A stretch of 64,000 nt of DNA from ZC4RG35 sp036375695 (GCA_036375695.1 DASVBU010000007.1:62001-126000); one strand, 5' to 3'. Counted from the stretch's first letter, positions 31,959 to 39,917 are shown. The notes: generated from the sequence alone by a model not told the origin. Numbers and translations: made by a program.

Positions 31959-32530
31959 CGGTCGTCGTGCGCCGATCGGCGCTGCGGATGTGGCTTCTCG
32001 CCATGGCAGGGATCCCATTCCTGGTTCTCGGCCTCGACGTCGTCACACATCGGCGGCTCACCAACGCTCTCCGCGAGATGCTGTTCCGCCCCGAGGACAC
32101 GCAGATCTTCGAGCCCCGGGACGAGATCTGGGCCTGGGCGATGGTGGCCTTCGGGGTGACACTGATCCTGTGGGGACTCAAGGAGCTGTTCGTCCCCACC
32201 GCCATGATCGAGGCCCGTCCCGAGGCGCTGCTACTCAAGCTGTCAGGCCCGTTCCGCCCCCCTACCAGCCTTCCTTGGGCACGCGTCATGGACATCGACG
32301 TCATATCCGTCGAGGACGATGGCGCCAAGATCCCGCTGCTGGCCGTAGAGGTGGACGACCCGGCACTGCTCCCGGACAACCCCTGGGGCGCGCGCTGGAT
32401 CGGTCCCAAGGAGATTGGGATCCTCACCGAGGACTGGGCCGAAGACCCGCACATGGTGGCCGAAGCCCTCGCCGACTACGCCGTGCAGAACGCCGTCCTC
32501 GACGTCGGAGCGGTCACGGAGGAAGAGTGA
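31955..32530 (+). CDS. Two-helix membrane protein of unknown function
   Basis: 191 residues from ATG 31955, overlapping pyrE by four bases. Two membrane helices (about 12-32 and 58-80) are followed by a cytoplasmic domain with alternating strands (ALLLKLSGPFRPPTSLPWAR, VMDIDVISVEDDGAKIPLLA), similar in pattern to PH-like domains of small bacterial membrane proteins. Its stop overlaps the start of nfo (GTGA). I do not recognise it with certainty. Confidence 0.75.
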   Translation: MTVVVRRSALRMWLLAMAGIPFLVLGLDVVTHRRLTNALREMLFRPEDTQIFEPRDEIWAWAMVAFGVTLILWGLKELFVPTAMIEARPEALLLKLSGPFRPPTSLPWARVMDIDVISVEDDGAKIPLLAVEVDDPALLPDNPWGARWIGPKEIGILTEDWAEDPHMVAEALADYAVQNAVLDVGAVTEEE

Positions 32531-33288
32531 TCCCCGTAGGCGCCCACACCCCGTCCGCTCACCCTCTCGAGGAGGCGGAGGCCAGGGGCGCCGATCTGGT
32601 GCAGATCTTCCTGTCCAACCCGCAGGGCTGGCGGAAACCGGAGCCCCGGGCCGATGCCGAGGAGCTCAGGGCTTCGAAGATCCCGATCTATGTCCATTCC
32701 CCGTACCTGATCAACGTGTGCGCCGACGACAACAAGATCCGGATCCCCAGCCGCCGCATCCTTCAGGAGACCTGCGACGCCGCGGCCGAGATCGGTGCCG
32801 CCGGCGTGGTCGTTCATGGCGGGCACGTGACCGGTGACAGCCCCCAGGAGGAAGGCATCGAGCGGTGGCGCAAGGCGCTTGCGGTCCTCGACACCGAGGT
32901 GCCGGTGCTGATCGAGAACACCGCCGGCGGCGACAAGGCGGTGGCGCGCCGTGTCGAGTGGATCGCCAGGCTGTGGGAGGGGATCGGGGAGTACGGCGTG
33001 GGGTTCGTCCTCGACACCTGCCACTCGTGGGCTGGTGGTGAGCCGTTCGACGATCTGGTCGCCCGCGTCATGGAAGCGACCGGCCGCATCGACCTGGTCC
33101 ACGCCAACGACTCCAAGGACCCGTTCGACTCCCGCCGCGACCGTCACGAGAACCTCGGGCACGGGAAGATCCCGCCCGAGGAGTTGATCAAGGTGATCCG
33201 GGAGGCGCAGGCTCCAACCGTCGTGGAGACACCAGGTGGCGCCGTGGAGCAGAAGGCGGACATCGACTGGATCCGATCACAGCTGTGA
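32527..33288 (+). CDS. nfo: Deoxyribonuclease IV (AP endonuclease, Nfo family)
   Basis: 253 residues from GTG 32527. The TIM-barrel metal-binding sequence is visible: GAHTPSAHPLEEA, VQIFLSNPQGW, YVHSPYLINVC, VVVHGGHVTG, VLIENTAGGD, FVLDTCHSWAGG, LVHANDSKDPFDSRRDRHEN and TVVETPG, including the His/Glu/Asp ligands expected for three zinc ions. It cleaves DNA at abasic sites in base-excision repair. It overlaps the upstream membrane-protein gene by four bases. Confidence 0.94.
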   Translation: MIPVGAHTPSAHPLEEAEARGADLVQIFLSNPQGWRKPEPRADAEELRASKIPIYVHSPYLINVCADDNKIRIPSRRILQETCDAAAEIGAAGVVVHGGHVTGDSPQEEGIERWRKALAVLDTEVPVLIENTAGGDKAVARRVEWIARLWEGIGEYGVGFVLDTCHSWAGGEPFDDLVARVMEATGRIDLVHANDSKDPFDSRRDRHENLGHGKIPPEELIKVIREAQAPTVVETPGGAVEQKADIDWIRSQL

Positions 33289-33293
33289 TTGAG

Positions 33294-33364
33294 GACTTCT
33301 CCCCCATGAAGCGGTAGCGGAATGGGGGAGGGCCGGCGAAGCCGGGAGGGGGCGCGACGGCGCC
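33294..33364 (+). repeat. Triple-hairpin repeat copy A
   Basis: CTCCCCCAT (33299-33307) pairs with ATGGGGGAG (33322-33330); CCGGC-GAA-GCCGG forms the second hairpin (about 33333-33345); GGCGC and GCGCC (about 33351-33363) form the third. It lies between the convergent nfo and lipoprotein genes and fills nearly the whole spacer. It shares layout with copies B and C. Confidence 0.75.
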
Positions 33365-34584
33365 TAGGGAGCCACTGCCTCGAACACCTGGATCGTGCCC
33401 GAGTAGTTGGCCACCCACACCTGGCGGGTCGGTGCGTCGTAGGTGATCCCGATCGGCCGGAAGTTGGTGGGGTGCTCCGCGATCTCCGTCATGTCCTCGG
33501 TCCGCACCACGCTCAGCGTGTTCGAGTTGTAGTTCACGACGTAGAGGGCCGTCCCGTCGTCGCTGATGTCCATCGAACGCGGGGCATTGCCGGTGGCGAC
33601 CTTCGCCAGGACCTCACCCGTGGCCAGATCGATCTTCGCCAGCTGGCCCTCGCCGTTGAGACTGGCGTACAGGGTCGAGCCATCGGGGCTGATCACCAGG
33701 TGCCGCGGACTGCGACCGATCCCCTCCAGATACGACACCTCGAGCGACTCCAGATCGATGACCGCGATCCGCGTCGAGCCCATCACCGCCACGTAGGCGG
33801 TGCGTGAGTCGGGTGTGATGGCGATCCCCCGCGGGTGGCGCCCGACGGGGACCCGGGCGATCTCGTCTCCCTTCGGCAGGGCCATCACGCTGACGTCGAA
33901 ACCGCACCAGTTGGCCACCAGCAGCTTCGAGTCGTCGGGGGTCACCGCGAGGAACTTGGGGACCGATCCGACGCGTAACAATTGGTCGATCTCCAGGGTC
34001 TCCGTGTCGACGCGGTAGACGAAGCTGTCGGGCCAGTTCCCCTGGTTGCAGCCGTCGTCCATCGCCGTGGTGAGGCCACCTCCGTACATCTCGTAGTTCG
34101 AGATGTAGGCCTTGGTCCCGCCGAATCCGAAGGCGGCCTCCACCGGCGAGCCCCGGAGCTCGACGTCGAACTCGGGAAACCCGTACTCCGAAGGAGTCAC
34201 CGCATCGTCGATGGTGGCGATCAGGTCGAAGTCGCGGTCGTACACCGTGACCGTGTGCCGGTACATCATGTTCTGGGCGACGAACAGACCCGTCTGGGAG
34301 GCGACCACCGACTTCGGCGAGATGTCTCCACCGATGGTGTGGAGTGGCGCGAGGACCCGCTCGGCTGCGGTCAGCCCGTCCTCGGGGACCAGCGTGGTCG
34401 TCGTGGTCGGAGGGATCGTCGTGGTGGTGGTCGTGCTGGTGCTGGTGGTGCTCGTCGTGGTGACGGGAGCCGCGGTGGTCGACGGCCGGTTGAGTAGTGC
34501 GTCCTCCTCGACCGTCAACTCTCTCTGCAAGGTACAGGAGGCGACGAGGAGGGCGACCAACAGCAGCAGGGCCTTGAATTTCAC
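33364..34584 (-). CDS. YVTN beta-propeller lipoprotein
   Basis: 406 residues from GTG 34584. A signal sequence KFKALLLLVALLVASC gives a lipobox (LVASC), followed by a Thr/Pro linker (about residues 33-67) and a seven-bladed-type propeller with repeats such as FLAVTPDDSKLLVANWCGFD, GIAITPDSRTAYVAVMGSTR, HLVISPDGSTLYASLNGEGQ and SMDISDDGTALYVVNYNSNT. It would sit on the outer face of the membrane. Such propellers bind partners or carry enzymes; no catalytic motif is seen. It is a second lipoprotein with the same Thr/Pro linker style as the transpeptidase. Confidence 0.85.
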   Translation of the reverse strand: MKFKALLLLVALLVASCTLQRELTVEEDALLNRPSTTAAPVTTTSTTSTSTTTTTTIPPTTTTTLVPEDGLTAAERVLAPLHTIGGDISPKSVVASQTGLFVAQNMMYRHTVTVYDRDFDLIATIDDAVTPSEYGFPEFDVELRGSPVEAAFGFGGTKAYISNYEMYGGGLTTAMDDGCNQGNWPDSFVYRVDTETLEIDQLLRVGSVPKFLAVTPDDSKLLVANWCGFDVSVMALPKGDEIARVPVGRHPRGIAITPDSRTAYVAVMGSTRIAVIDLESLEVSYLEGIGRSPRHLVISPDGSTLYASLNGEGQLAKIDLATGEVLAKVATGNAPRSMDISDDGTALYVVNYNSNTLSVVRTEDMTEIAEHPTNFRPIGITYDAPTRQVWVANYSGTIQVFEAVAP

Positions 34585-34635
34585 CCGTTCAAGGTAACCG
34601 GAAGCGCATGCACCGCCACTGGGTACCCTTCCCCC

Positions 34636-35490
34636 ATGGCAGATGAAAAGGTGACGGTCCCGGGCATCCGCTCCCGCAAGGGTGGCACCCCGATCACCAT
34701 GGTCACCGCTTACGACTACCCCGGTGCCGTGATCGCCGACCGCGCCGGGGTCGACATCATCCTGGTCGGCGACTCGGTGGCCAACGTGGTCCACGGCATG
34801 GAGACCACGCTGGAGATCGGGATCGACGAGATGGTCCTACACACCAGGGCCGTGAAGCGGGCCAAGCCCAGGGCCCTCGTCGTGGCCGACATGCCCTGGC
34901 TCAGCTTCCACCTCGGGGTCGAGGACACGGTGCGCAACGCGGGCCGCCTCGTGCGGGAGGGTGGCGCGGAGGCGGTCAAGCTCGAGGGCGGCCGCAAACG
35001 CGTCCCGATGATCGAGGCCATCCTCGACGCCGAGATCCCCGTGATGGGTCATGTCGGCCTGACGCCGCAGTCGGTCCACGCCATGGGTGGCTTCAAAGTG
35101 CAGGGGAAGGCGGTCGAGGCCGCCCGGGAGATGATCGAAGACGCCCGGGCCATCGCCGAGGCCGGATGCTTCGCCATCGTCATCGAGGGTGTTCCCGACG
35201 TGCTCGGCCAACTGATCACGAAGGAGGTCGGGGTGCCCACGATCGGCATCGGCGCCGGCCCGAACTGCGACGGCCAGGTGCTGGTGTTCCACGACGTCCT
35301 CGGTCTCGGGTCGGGTCGCTACCCGAAGTTCGTCCGACCGTATGCCTCGCTCGCCGACGAGGCGGTCGAGGCCCTGACCCGGTTCAAGACGGACGTGGAG
35401 TCGGGGAGCTTCCCCAGCGCCGACGAGAGCTATCACGTCCCCGACGAGGTCACCGCGGAGCTGTTGAAGGGATTCGGATCCGCAGGCTGA
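34636..35490 (+). CDS. panB: Ketopantoate hydroxymethyltransferase
   Basis: 284 residues from ATG 34636. Motifs: ITMVTAYDYPGAVIADRAGV, ILVGDSVANVVHG, LVVADMPWLSFH, AVKLEGGRKR, VMGHVGLTPQSVHAMGGFKV and IVIEGVPD, with the metal-binding Asp residues of the family. It makes ketopantoate for pantothenate and CoA using methylene-tetrahydrofolate. The DUF192 gene begins inside or at its 3' end. Confidence 0.96.
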   Translation: MADEKVTVPGIRSRKGGTPITMVTAYDYPGAVIADRAGVDIILVGDSVANVVHGMETTLEIGIDEMVLHTRAVKRAKPRALVVADMPWLSFHLGVEDTVRNAGRLVREGGAEAVKLEGGRKRVPMIEAILDAEIPVMGHVGLTPQSVHAMGGFKVQGKAVEAAREMIEDARAIAEAGCFAIVIEGVPDVLGQLITKEVGVPTIGIGAGPNCDGQVLVFHDVLGLGSGRYPKFVRPYASLADEAVEALTRFKTDVESGSFPSADESYHVPDEVTAELLKGFGSAG

Positions 35491-35912
35491 CCTTCGTCGG
35501 CGTGCTCGTCGCAGCCCTGGTCGCGGGGTGTGCCGGCTCTCGGGTCGACGTCCCTTTCACCATCGACACCGTCAGGGTGGGTGACGAGACGCTGCAGGTC
35601 TGGGTGGCGGACACGGCCGAGGAGCGCGCCCAGGGCCTGAAAGGCATCGAGGAGCTCCCCGATGGCATCGACGGGGTGCTGTTCGTCTGGGGCGACGCCG
35701 ACCAGCGTGTGTTCACCATGGAGGACACCCCGATGCCGCTCGACATCTGGTGGTTCGACGAGGATCTCCGGCTCGCCGGTGTGGACACGATGCTCCCGTG
35801 CGTGTCCGACCCATGTCCGACCTACCCGTCACCCGTGGCGATCTCGCGGGCACTGGAGACCCCGGCCGGGGAGCGGGCGCTGCCGGCCGGCGCCCGGCTG
35901 GCGAGTGGCTGA
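35472..35912 (+). CDS. DUF192 lipoprotein, start codon unusual
   Basis: About 146 residues. The C-terminal DUF192 domain is clear: VWVADTAEERAQGLKGIEEL, DGVLFVWGDADQRVFTMEDT, PMPLDIWWFDEDLRLAGVDT. The N-terminus reads RIRRLTFVGVLVAALVAGC, a good lipoprotein signal with lipobox LVAGC. No ATG, GTG or TTG precedes it in frame near the panB end: ATT at 35472 gives the expected charged signal, and CTG 35487 overlaps the panB stop as CTGA. The start is therefore uncertain. Function of DUF192 proteins is unknown; they occur in many bacteria as small secreted domains. Confidence 0.75.
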   Translation: MRIRRLTFVGVLVAALVAGCAGSRVDVPFTIDTVRVGDETLQVWVADTAEERAQGLKGIEELPDGIDGVLFVWGDADQRVFTMEDTPMPLDIWWFDEDLRLAGVDTMLPCVSDPCPTYPSPVAISRALETPAGERALPAGARLASG

Positions 35913-35935
35913 AGAACGGCCCGATCGGTACCATA

Positions 35936-36000
35936 CGGTGAGCAGCCGGCGACGTCTCGCGCCGTCGCCCGGCTGATACCCCTGCTCCGAAGAACGGAGC
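35936..36000 (+). promoter_or_regulatory. Structured leader upstream of rpsF, possible S6:S18 autoregulatory element
   Basis: GAGCAG (35940-35945) pairs with CTGCTC (35982-35987) around an inner hairpin built from AGCCGGCGACG and CGTCGCCCGGCT, and an alternative hairpin GCTCC/GGAGC spans 35984-36000. rpsF mRNA leaders in many bacteria bind the S6:S18 complex to feed back on the operon. The match is structural only; the known CCG-containing binding motif was not verified. Confidence 0.35.
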
Positions 36001-36029
36001 CGTCCAACCGGATGTCCACAGGAGGTGAC

Positions 36030-36317
36030 ATGCGCGACTACGAAGTGATGACCATCCATCGGCCGGATCTGGCCGAGGACGAGGTCGAGAAGGCGGTTCA
36101 GGCGCTCGAGGAGCACCTCACCGGTGCCGGCGCCGAGCCGACCAAGCGGGATCTGTGGGGGAAGCGTCGCTTCGCCTACGAGATCGACCATCTCAGCGAG
36201 GGCTACTACAGCGTGATCACGTTCCGGGGCACACCCGAAGTGGTGTCGTCCCTGGATCGGACGCTGTTCCTCTCCGATCAGGTCGTCAGGCACAAGATCG
36301 TCCGTCTCGGGGACTAG
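36030..36317 (+). CDS. rpsF: 30S ribosomal protein bS6
   Basis: 95 residues from ATG 36030, preceded by a near-perfect AGGAGGTGAC; the ORF is open to 36012 without a better site. Sequence MRDYEVMTIHRPDLAEDEVE, then DLWGKRRFAYEIDHLSEGYY and FLSDQVVRHKIVRL is typical. It binds S18 on the platform of the small subunit. It is first in the rpsF-ssb-rpsR-rplI operon. Confidence 0.97.
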   Translation: MRDYEVMTIHRPDLAEDEVEKAVQALEEHLTGAGAEPTKRDLWGKRRFAYEIDHLSEGYYSVITFRGTPEVVSSLDRTLFLSDQVVRHKIVRLGD

Positions 36318-36379
36318 ACGGCTGGAAATCGTCCCACCAGTCCGGCATAGTCGGGCCGAGGACGAGTGAGGAGAATCCC

Positions 36380-36823
36380 ATGTCCAACAACGTGACCCTG
36401 ATCGGGAACCTGGTGGAGGATCCCGAGCTCCGCTTCACCCCGTCCGGTGTGGCGATGGCCAAGATCCGTCTCGCCGTGAACCGCCGCTGGCGGGGCCAGG
36501 ACGGCGAGTGGCAGGAGGACACCAGCTTCTTCAGCGGCACCCTGTGGCGCGAGCAGGCCGAGACCGCGGCCGAGTCGCTGCAGAAGGGCCATCGCGTCAT
36601 CGTCGTCGGCCGTCTCGAGCAGCGCAGCTGGGAGACGCCGGAGGGCGAGAAGCGCTCGGTGGTCGAGGTCGCCATCGACGAGATCGGCCCGTCCCTGCGC
36701 TGGGCCACCGCCACGGTGAACAAGACCCAGCGGAGCGACGACTGGGCGAGCCGCCCCGGCAACACGCCGGCGCCGGCCCCGGTCGCACGTGACGACTACG
36801 GGCCCGACGAGGCCCCGTTCTAG
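36380..36823 (+). CDS. ssb: Single-stranded DNA-binding protein
   Basis: 147 residues from ATG 36380 (GAGGAGA upstream). An OB-fold domain (about 1-110: VTLIGNLVEDPELRFTPSGV then RVIVVGRLEQRSWETPEGEK) is followed by a short Pro/Ala-rich tail and the acidic C-terminal tip DDYGPDEAPF, used to bind replication and repair partners. It coats single-stranded DNA. Position between rpsF and rpsR is conserved across bacteria. Confidence 0.97.
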   Translation: MSNNVTLIGNLVEDPELRFTPSGVAMAKIRLAVNRRWRGQDGEWQEDTSFFSGTLWREQAETAAESLQKGHRVIVVGRLEQRSWETPEGEKRSVVEVAIDEIGPSLRWATATVNKTQRSDDWASRPGNTPAPAPVARDDYGPDEAPF

Positions 36824-36835
36824 GAGTGATGACAA

Positions 36836-37105
36836 TTGGCTCGTAAGAACAACCGGAACCCGGCGCCCACGCGTGGCCGTCGCCAGGAGTTTCGCCGCGG
36901 GGCGAAGAACCGGCCGTGCCAGATGTGCGCCGAGGGGACCATCGACTGGAAGGACGCGTCGTCCCTCCGCAAGTACCTGTCCGACCGAGGCAAGATCCGG
37001 GGCCGTCGGGTCACCGGGTTGTGCCCCAAGTGCCAGCGCAAGGTGGCCACCGCGATCAAGAACGCGCGGGAGATGGCCCTCTTGCCGTACATCAGTGGAC
37101 GATGA
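36836..37105 (+). CDS. rpsR: 30S ribosomal protein bS18 (zinc-binding type)
   Basis: 89 residues from TTG 36836, with GGAGTGATG upstream. It keeps four cysteines in two CxxC pairs (Cys28/Cys31 and Cys63/Cys66), so this is the zinc-ribbon form; such actinobacteria often hold a second zinc-free copy under Zur control elsewhere. The rest (DWKDASSLRKYLSDRGKIRG) is classical S18. Its TGA overlaps the rplI ATG. Confidence 0.96.
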   Translation: MARKNNRNPAPTRGRRQEFRRGAKNRPCQMCAEGTIDWKDASSLRKYLSDRGKIRGRRVTGLCPKCQRKVATAIKNAREMALLPYISGR

Positions 37106-37548
37106 AGCTCATACTCACCCAAGACGTCGAGCCCCTGGGCAAGAAGGGTGACGTCGTCGACGTCGCCAAGGGCTACGCCCGCAACTACCTGCTGCCCCGG
37201 CGCTACGCCATCGAGGCCAACCCTGGCGCCCTCGAGTCAGCCGAGAGGATTCGCCAGGCCCGGATCGAGGCCGAGGAGCGCGCCCGTGAGGCTGCCGAGG
37301 GCGTGGCCCAGCAGCTCGCCGGGACCCGCGTGGTCATCGCCGCCCACGCCGGCGACGAAGGCCAGCTCTACGGCTCGGTGAGCGTCGCCGACGTGATCGA
37401 GGGCATCAACCGTTTCACCGGGGTGCAACTGGAGCGCAACCAGGTAGAGGTGGAGAAGCCGATCAAGGAGATCGGTCTCCACGAGATCACGATCAAGCTC
37501 CACCCCGAGGTGGAGTTCCCCATCACCCTCGACGTCATCCCCGCCTGA
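37102..37548 (+). CDS. rplI: 50S ribosomal protein bL9
   Basis: 148 residues from ATG 37102. It has the N-terminal domain MKLILTQDVEPLGKKGDVVD and VAKGYARNYLLPRRYAIEAN, the long central helix and the C-terminal domain ending IKLHPEVEFPITLDVIPA. It binds domain V of 23S rRNA. It is the last gene of the rpsF operon, followed by a triple-hairpin repeat. Confidence 0.97.
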   Translation: MKLILTQDVEPLGKKGDVVDVAKGYARNYLLPRRYAIEANPGALESAERIRQARIEAEERAREAAEGVAQQLAGTRVVIAAHAGDEGQLYGSVSVADVIEGINRFTGVQLERNQVEVEKPIKEIGLHEITIKLHPEVEFPITLDVIPA

Positions 37549-37554
37549 AACTCT

Positions 37555-37636
37555 CAGGATTTCTCCCCCGCGGAGCGGAAGCGAAGCGGGGGAGTACCTC
37601 CGAAGGAGGGGAGGGGGCGCGGCCCGAGGGCCGCAA
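37555..37636 (+). repeat. Triple-hairpin repeat copy B
   Basis: CTCCCCCGC pairs with GCGGGGGAG (first hairpin, about 37563-37594), CCTCC-GAA-GGAGG forms the second (about 37597-37609) and GCGGCCC/GGGCCGC the third (about 37619-37634). It lies just after rplI. Copies A and C have the same three hairpins with different bases in the stems. Confidence 0.8.
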
Positions 37637-37708
37637 GGTCACAACCAGGCCACGGAGCCCGCGCATACCGCCCTGGACCCCAGAGGCGCGTCCCTCCGAT
37701 CAGTCGAT

Positions 37709-37766
37709 TTCGCGACCTAGGCCGCGGTCTTCGCGAACTGCCCCGATTTTTCGCGGCAGTTTCGCG
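37709..37766. promoter_or_regulatory. Four-copy TTCGCG array upstream of dnaB
   Basis: TTCGCG starts at 37709, 37730, 37750 and 37761; the spacings of 21, 20 and 11 bases are near multiples of one helical turn, so all copies face the same side of DNA. The last copy coincides with the -35 position of the proposed dnaB promoter. This looks like an operator array; the binding factor is unknown. Confidence 0.5.
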
Positions 37767-37790
37767 TCCGGCGGCCCCGTGGTCTATGTT
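37761..37790 (+). promoter_or_regulatory. Possible dnaB promoter
   Basis: TATGTT (37785-37790) is a fair -10 hexamer; 18 bases upstream the -35 position is occupied by TTCGCG, which matches TTGACA only in its first two bases. Transcription would start near 37797, about 100 bases before dnaB. Confidence 0.4.
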
Positions 37791-37800
37791 GCCTGAGCTT

Positions 37801-37874
37801 CCCCGCTGGCAGAGGAGCACTTCCCCTCCCGGCGGGGTTTTGCGCGCTCTGACCGGTGAGAAATCTGTCAGAGC
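37801..37874 (+). other. Two hairpins in the dnaB 5' leader, the first terminator-like
   Basis: CCCCGC (37801-37806) can pair with GCGGGG (37832-37837), followed by TTTTG; a second perfect hairpin GCTCTGAC/GTCAGAGC spans 37846-37874, directly ahead of the dnaB ribosome site. They could end the rplI transcript or form an attenuator for dnaB. This completes the otherwise gene-free 37549-37895 spacer. Confidence 0.45.
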
Positions 37875-37895
37875 CCTTGGATTTGATGGAGGGTG

Positions 37896-39242
37896 ATGAC
37901 GACGCAACAGACCGAGATGCGACCGGGTTACCGGAACCCGCCTCACTCGAGGGAGGCCGAGGAGTCGGTGATCGGAGCGGTGCTCCTCTCCGAGGAGGCG
38001 GTCAACGAGGTCATGGATCGCATCCATCCCGAGGACTTCTATGTCCCGGCCCATCAGGCGATCTTCGAGGCGGTCCGGGATCTCTTCAACCGCAACCAGC
38101 CGATCGACGCCATCACCGTCGCCGAGGAGCTGCGTCGGCGCGGTGAGCTGGAGAAGATCGGCGGGGTCGCCTACCTGACCCGTCTCGTCGACATCGTCCC
38201 GTCGACCTCCAACGTCGTCTACTACGCCGGCATCGTCGAAGAGCACGCCAAGCGGCGGGAGCTGATCCGGGCCGGCGCCTCGATCACCGACTTCGCATTC
38301 GACATCGACGAGGAGATCACCGCGGTGGTCGACCGGGCCGAGCAGGCGGTCCTCGGCGTGGCGGAGCGTCGCTCTCCCCAGAGCCTGATGGAGATAGGCC
38401 CGATGTTCAGCGAGGTGCTGGAGCAGATCGAGATCCTGGAACAGCAGGGCTCCGAGGTCATCGGGCTCCCGACCGGGTTCGTCGACCTGGACAAGCTGGT
38501 GCCGGGCCTCCGACCTGCCAACCTGGTGGTGGTCGCCGCCCGCCCCGGGATGGGGAAGAGCTCCCTGGCGCTCGGGATCGCGGTCCACTCCGCGCTCAAG
38601 GACGAGTCGGTGGCGATCTTCTCCCTGGAGATGTCGCGGGAGGAGTTGGTGCAGAGGATCCTCTCGTCGGTGGCCAAGGTCGATTCCCGCAAGCTCCAGA
38701 ACGGCCAGCTCGGCGATCTGTGGCCCCGGGTGGTCGACGCCGCCGGGAAGCTGTACCAGGCGCCGATCTTCATCGACGACTCGCCGATCGTCTCGGTCAC
38801 CGACGTCCGGGCCAAGTGCCGGCGCCTCAAGCGCAGGAACGGTCTCTCCCTGGTGGTCATCGACTACCTGCAGTTGATGCAAGCGGCCAACCGGGAGAAC
38901 CGTCAGCAGGAGATCTCCGAGATCACCCGAGGTCTGAAGAACCTCGCCCGTGAGCTCGAGGTGCCGATCATCGCCGTCTCCCAGCTCAACCGGTCACTGG
39001 AGTCGAGAGAGGACAAGCGACCCCGTCTCGCCGACCTGAGGGAGTCGGGCGCCATCGAGCAGGACGCCGACATCGTGATGTTCATCTACCGGCACGACTA
39101 CTACCACCCCGAGGACGTGGAGAGCCGGGGCATCGCCGAGATCCACATCGCCAAGCACCGGTCCGGTCCCCAGGGGACGGTCCAGCTCACCTTCCAGCCC
39201 GAGTTCACCCGGTTCGCCAACCTGGGCCGGGACGTGATGTGA
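37896..39242 (+). CDS. dnaB: Replicative DNA helicase DnaB
   Basis: 448 residues from ATG 37896 (GTG 37893 also possible; GGAGGGTGATG). The N-terminal collar domain begins RNPPHSREAEESVIGAVLLS; the RecA-like core has Walker A ARPGMGKSSLALGIAV, Walker B LSLVVIDYLQLMQ and the motif PIIAVSQLNRSLESR then LRESGAIEQDADIVMFIYR. No intein interrupts it. It unwinds the fork as a hexamer and is loaded here probably by DnaA and DciA. It follows rplI, a widespread pairing. Confidence 0.98.
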   Translation: MTTQQTEMRPGYRNPPHSREAEESVIGAVLLSEEAVNEVMDRIHPEDFYVPAHQAIFEAVRDLFNRNQPIDAITVAEELRRRGELEKIGGVAYLTRLVDIVPSTSNVVYYAGIVEEHAKRRELIRAGASITDFAFDIDEEITAVVDRAEQAVLGVAERRSPQSLMEIGPMFSEVLEQIEILEQQGSEVIGLPTGFVDLDKLVPGLRPANLVVVAARPGMGKSSLALGIAVHSALKDESVAIFSLEMSREELVQRILSSVAKVDSRKLQNGQLGDLWPRVVDAAGKLYQAPIFIDDSPIVSVTDVRAKCRRLKRRNGLSLVVIDYLQLMQAANRENRQQEISEITRGLKNLARELEVPIIAVSQLNRSLESREDKRPRLADLRESGAIEQDADIVMFIYRHDYYHPEDVESRGIAEIHIAKHRSGPQGTVQLTFQPEFTRFANLGRDVM

Positions 39243-39252
39243 TGGGGCGACG

Positions 39253-39822
39253 TTGATCTACTCCGACCGCGACCTCCGCAAGATGATCGACGAGGGCAGG
39301 CTCGTCGTCGAGCCGTTCGACCCCGACTCGATCCAGCCTTCCAGCATCGACCTCCGGGTGGGAAACCAGTTCCGGGTGTTCGCCAACAGCCGCTACCCGT
39401 ACATCGATGTCAAGGAGCGGATGGACGATCTCACCGAGCTGGTCGAGGTGGCCGACGACGAGCCGTTCATCCTCCATCCCGGCGAGTTCGTGTTGGGCAG
39501 CACCCTGGAGCGGGTCGCCCTCCCCGACCACGTGGTGGGCCGTCTCGAGGGGAAGTCCTCCCTCGGTCGTCTCGGCCTGCTGATCCACAGCACCGCCGGC
39601 TACGTGGACCCGGGCTTTGCCGGGTACCTGACCCTGGAGCTGTCCAATGTGGCCAACCTCCCCATCACGATCTATCCCGGGATGCGAATCGGCCAGCTCA
39701 GCATCTTCCAGATGACGTCGGCGGCGGAGAACCCATACGGCTCGGGGGTGCTGGGGAGTAAGTACAAGGGTCAGGTGGGCCCGACGCCATCCCGGTACTA
39801 CGAGAACTTCTCCAAGGCTTAG
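39253..39822 (+). CDS. dcd: dCTP deaminase
   Basis: 189 residues from TTG 39253. It shows MIYSDRDLRKMIDEGRLVVE, IQPSSIDLRVGNQFRVF, RLEGKSSLGRLGLLIHSTAG then YVDPGFAGYLTLELSN, and GQLSIFQM, with the active-site Ser/Arg/Glu of the trimeric dUTPase fold. It makes dUTP from dCTP, or dUMP directly as in the bifunctional mycobacterial enzyme; which cannot be decided here. It follows dnaB by ten bases. Confidence 0.94.
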   Translation: MIYSDRDLRKMIDEGRLVVEPFDPDSIQPSSIDLRVGNQFRVFANSRYPYIDVKERMDDLTELVEVADDEPFILHPGEFVLGSTLERVALPDHVVGRLEGKSSLGRLGLLIHSTAGYVDPGFAGYLTLELSNVANLPITIYPGMRIGQLSIFQMTSAAENPYGSGVLGSKYKGQVGPTPSRYYENFSKA

Positions 39823-39828
39823 TTGTGC

Positions 39829-39917
39829 AGTCCCCCAGCGCACCTGCGGTGCGCGCCCCCTCGGCCCTTCGGGCCACTCCCCCGTTCCGCTGCCGCTCCA
39901 CGGGGGAGAAATCCTGA
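39829..39917 (-). repeat. Triple-hairpin repeat copy C, inverted and longest
   Basis: Read on the minus strand it matches copy B: GGATTTCTCCCCCG, then GGAGCGGCAGCGGA, then CGGGGGAG, followed by GGCCC-GAA-GGGCC and GGGGGCGCG, with GCGCACC/GGTGCGC as the third hairpin and a terminal GCTGGGGGACT. Its end corresponds to the start of the short forms (AGTCCCCCAGC). It lies right after dcd. Confidence 0.8.

Noticed and set aside
33364..34794. 476-residue form of the propeller protein
   Set aside because: The first part lies antisense to panB; the lipoprotein signal begins at GTG 34584.
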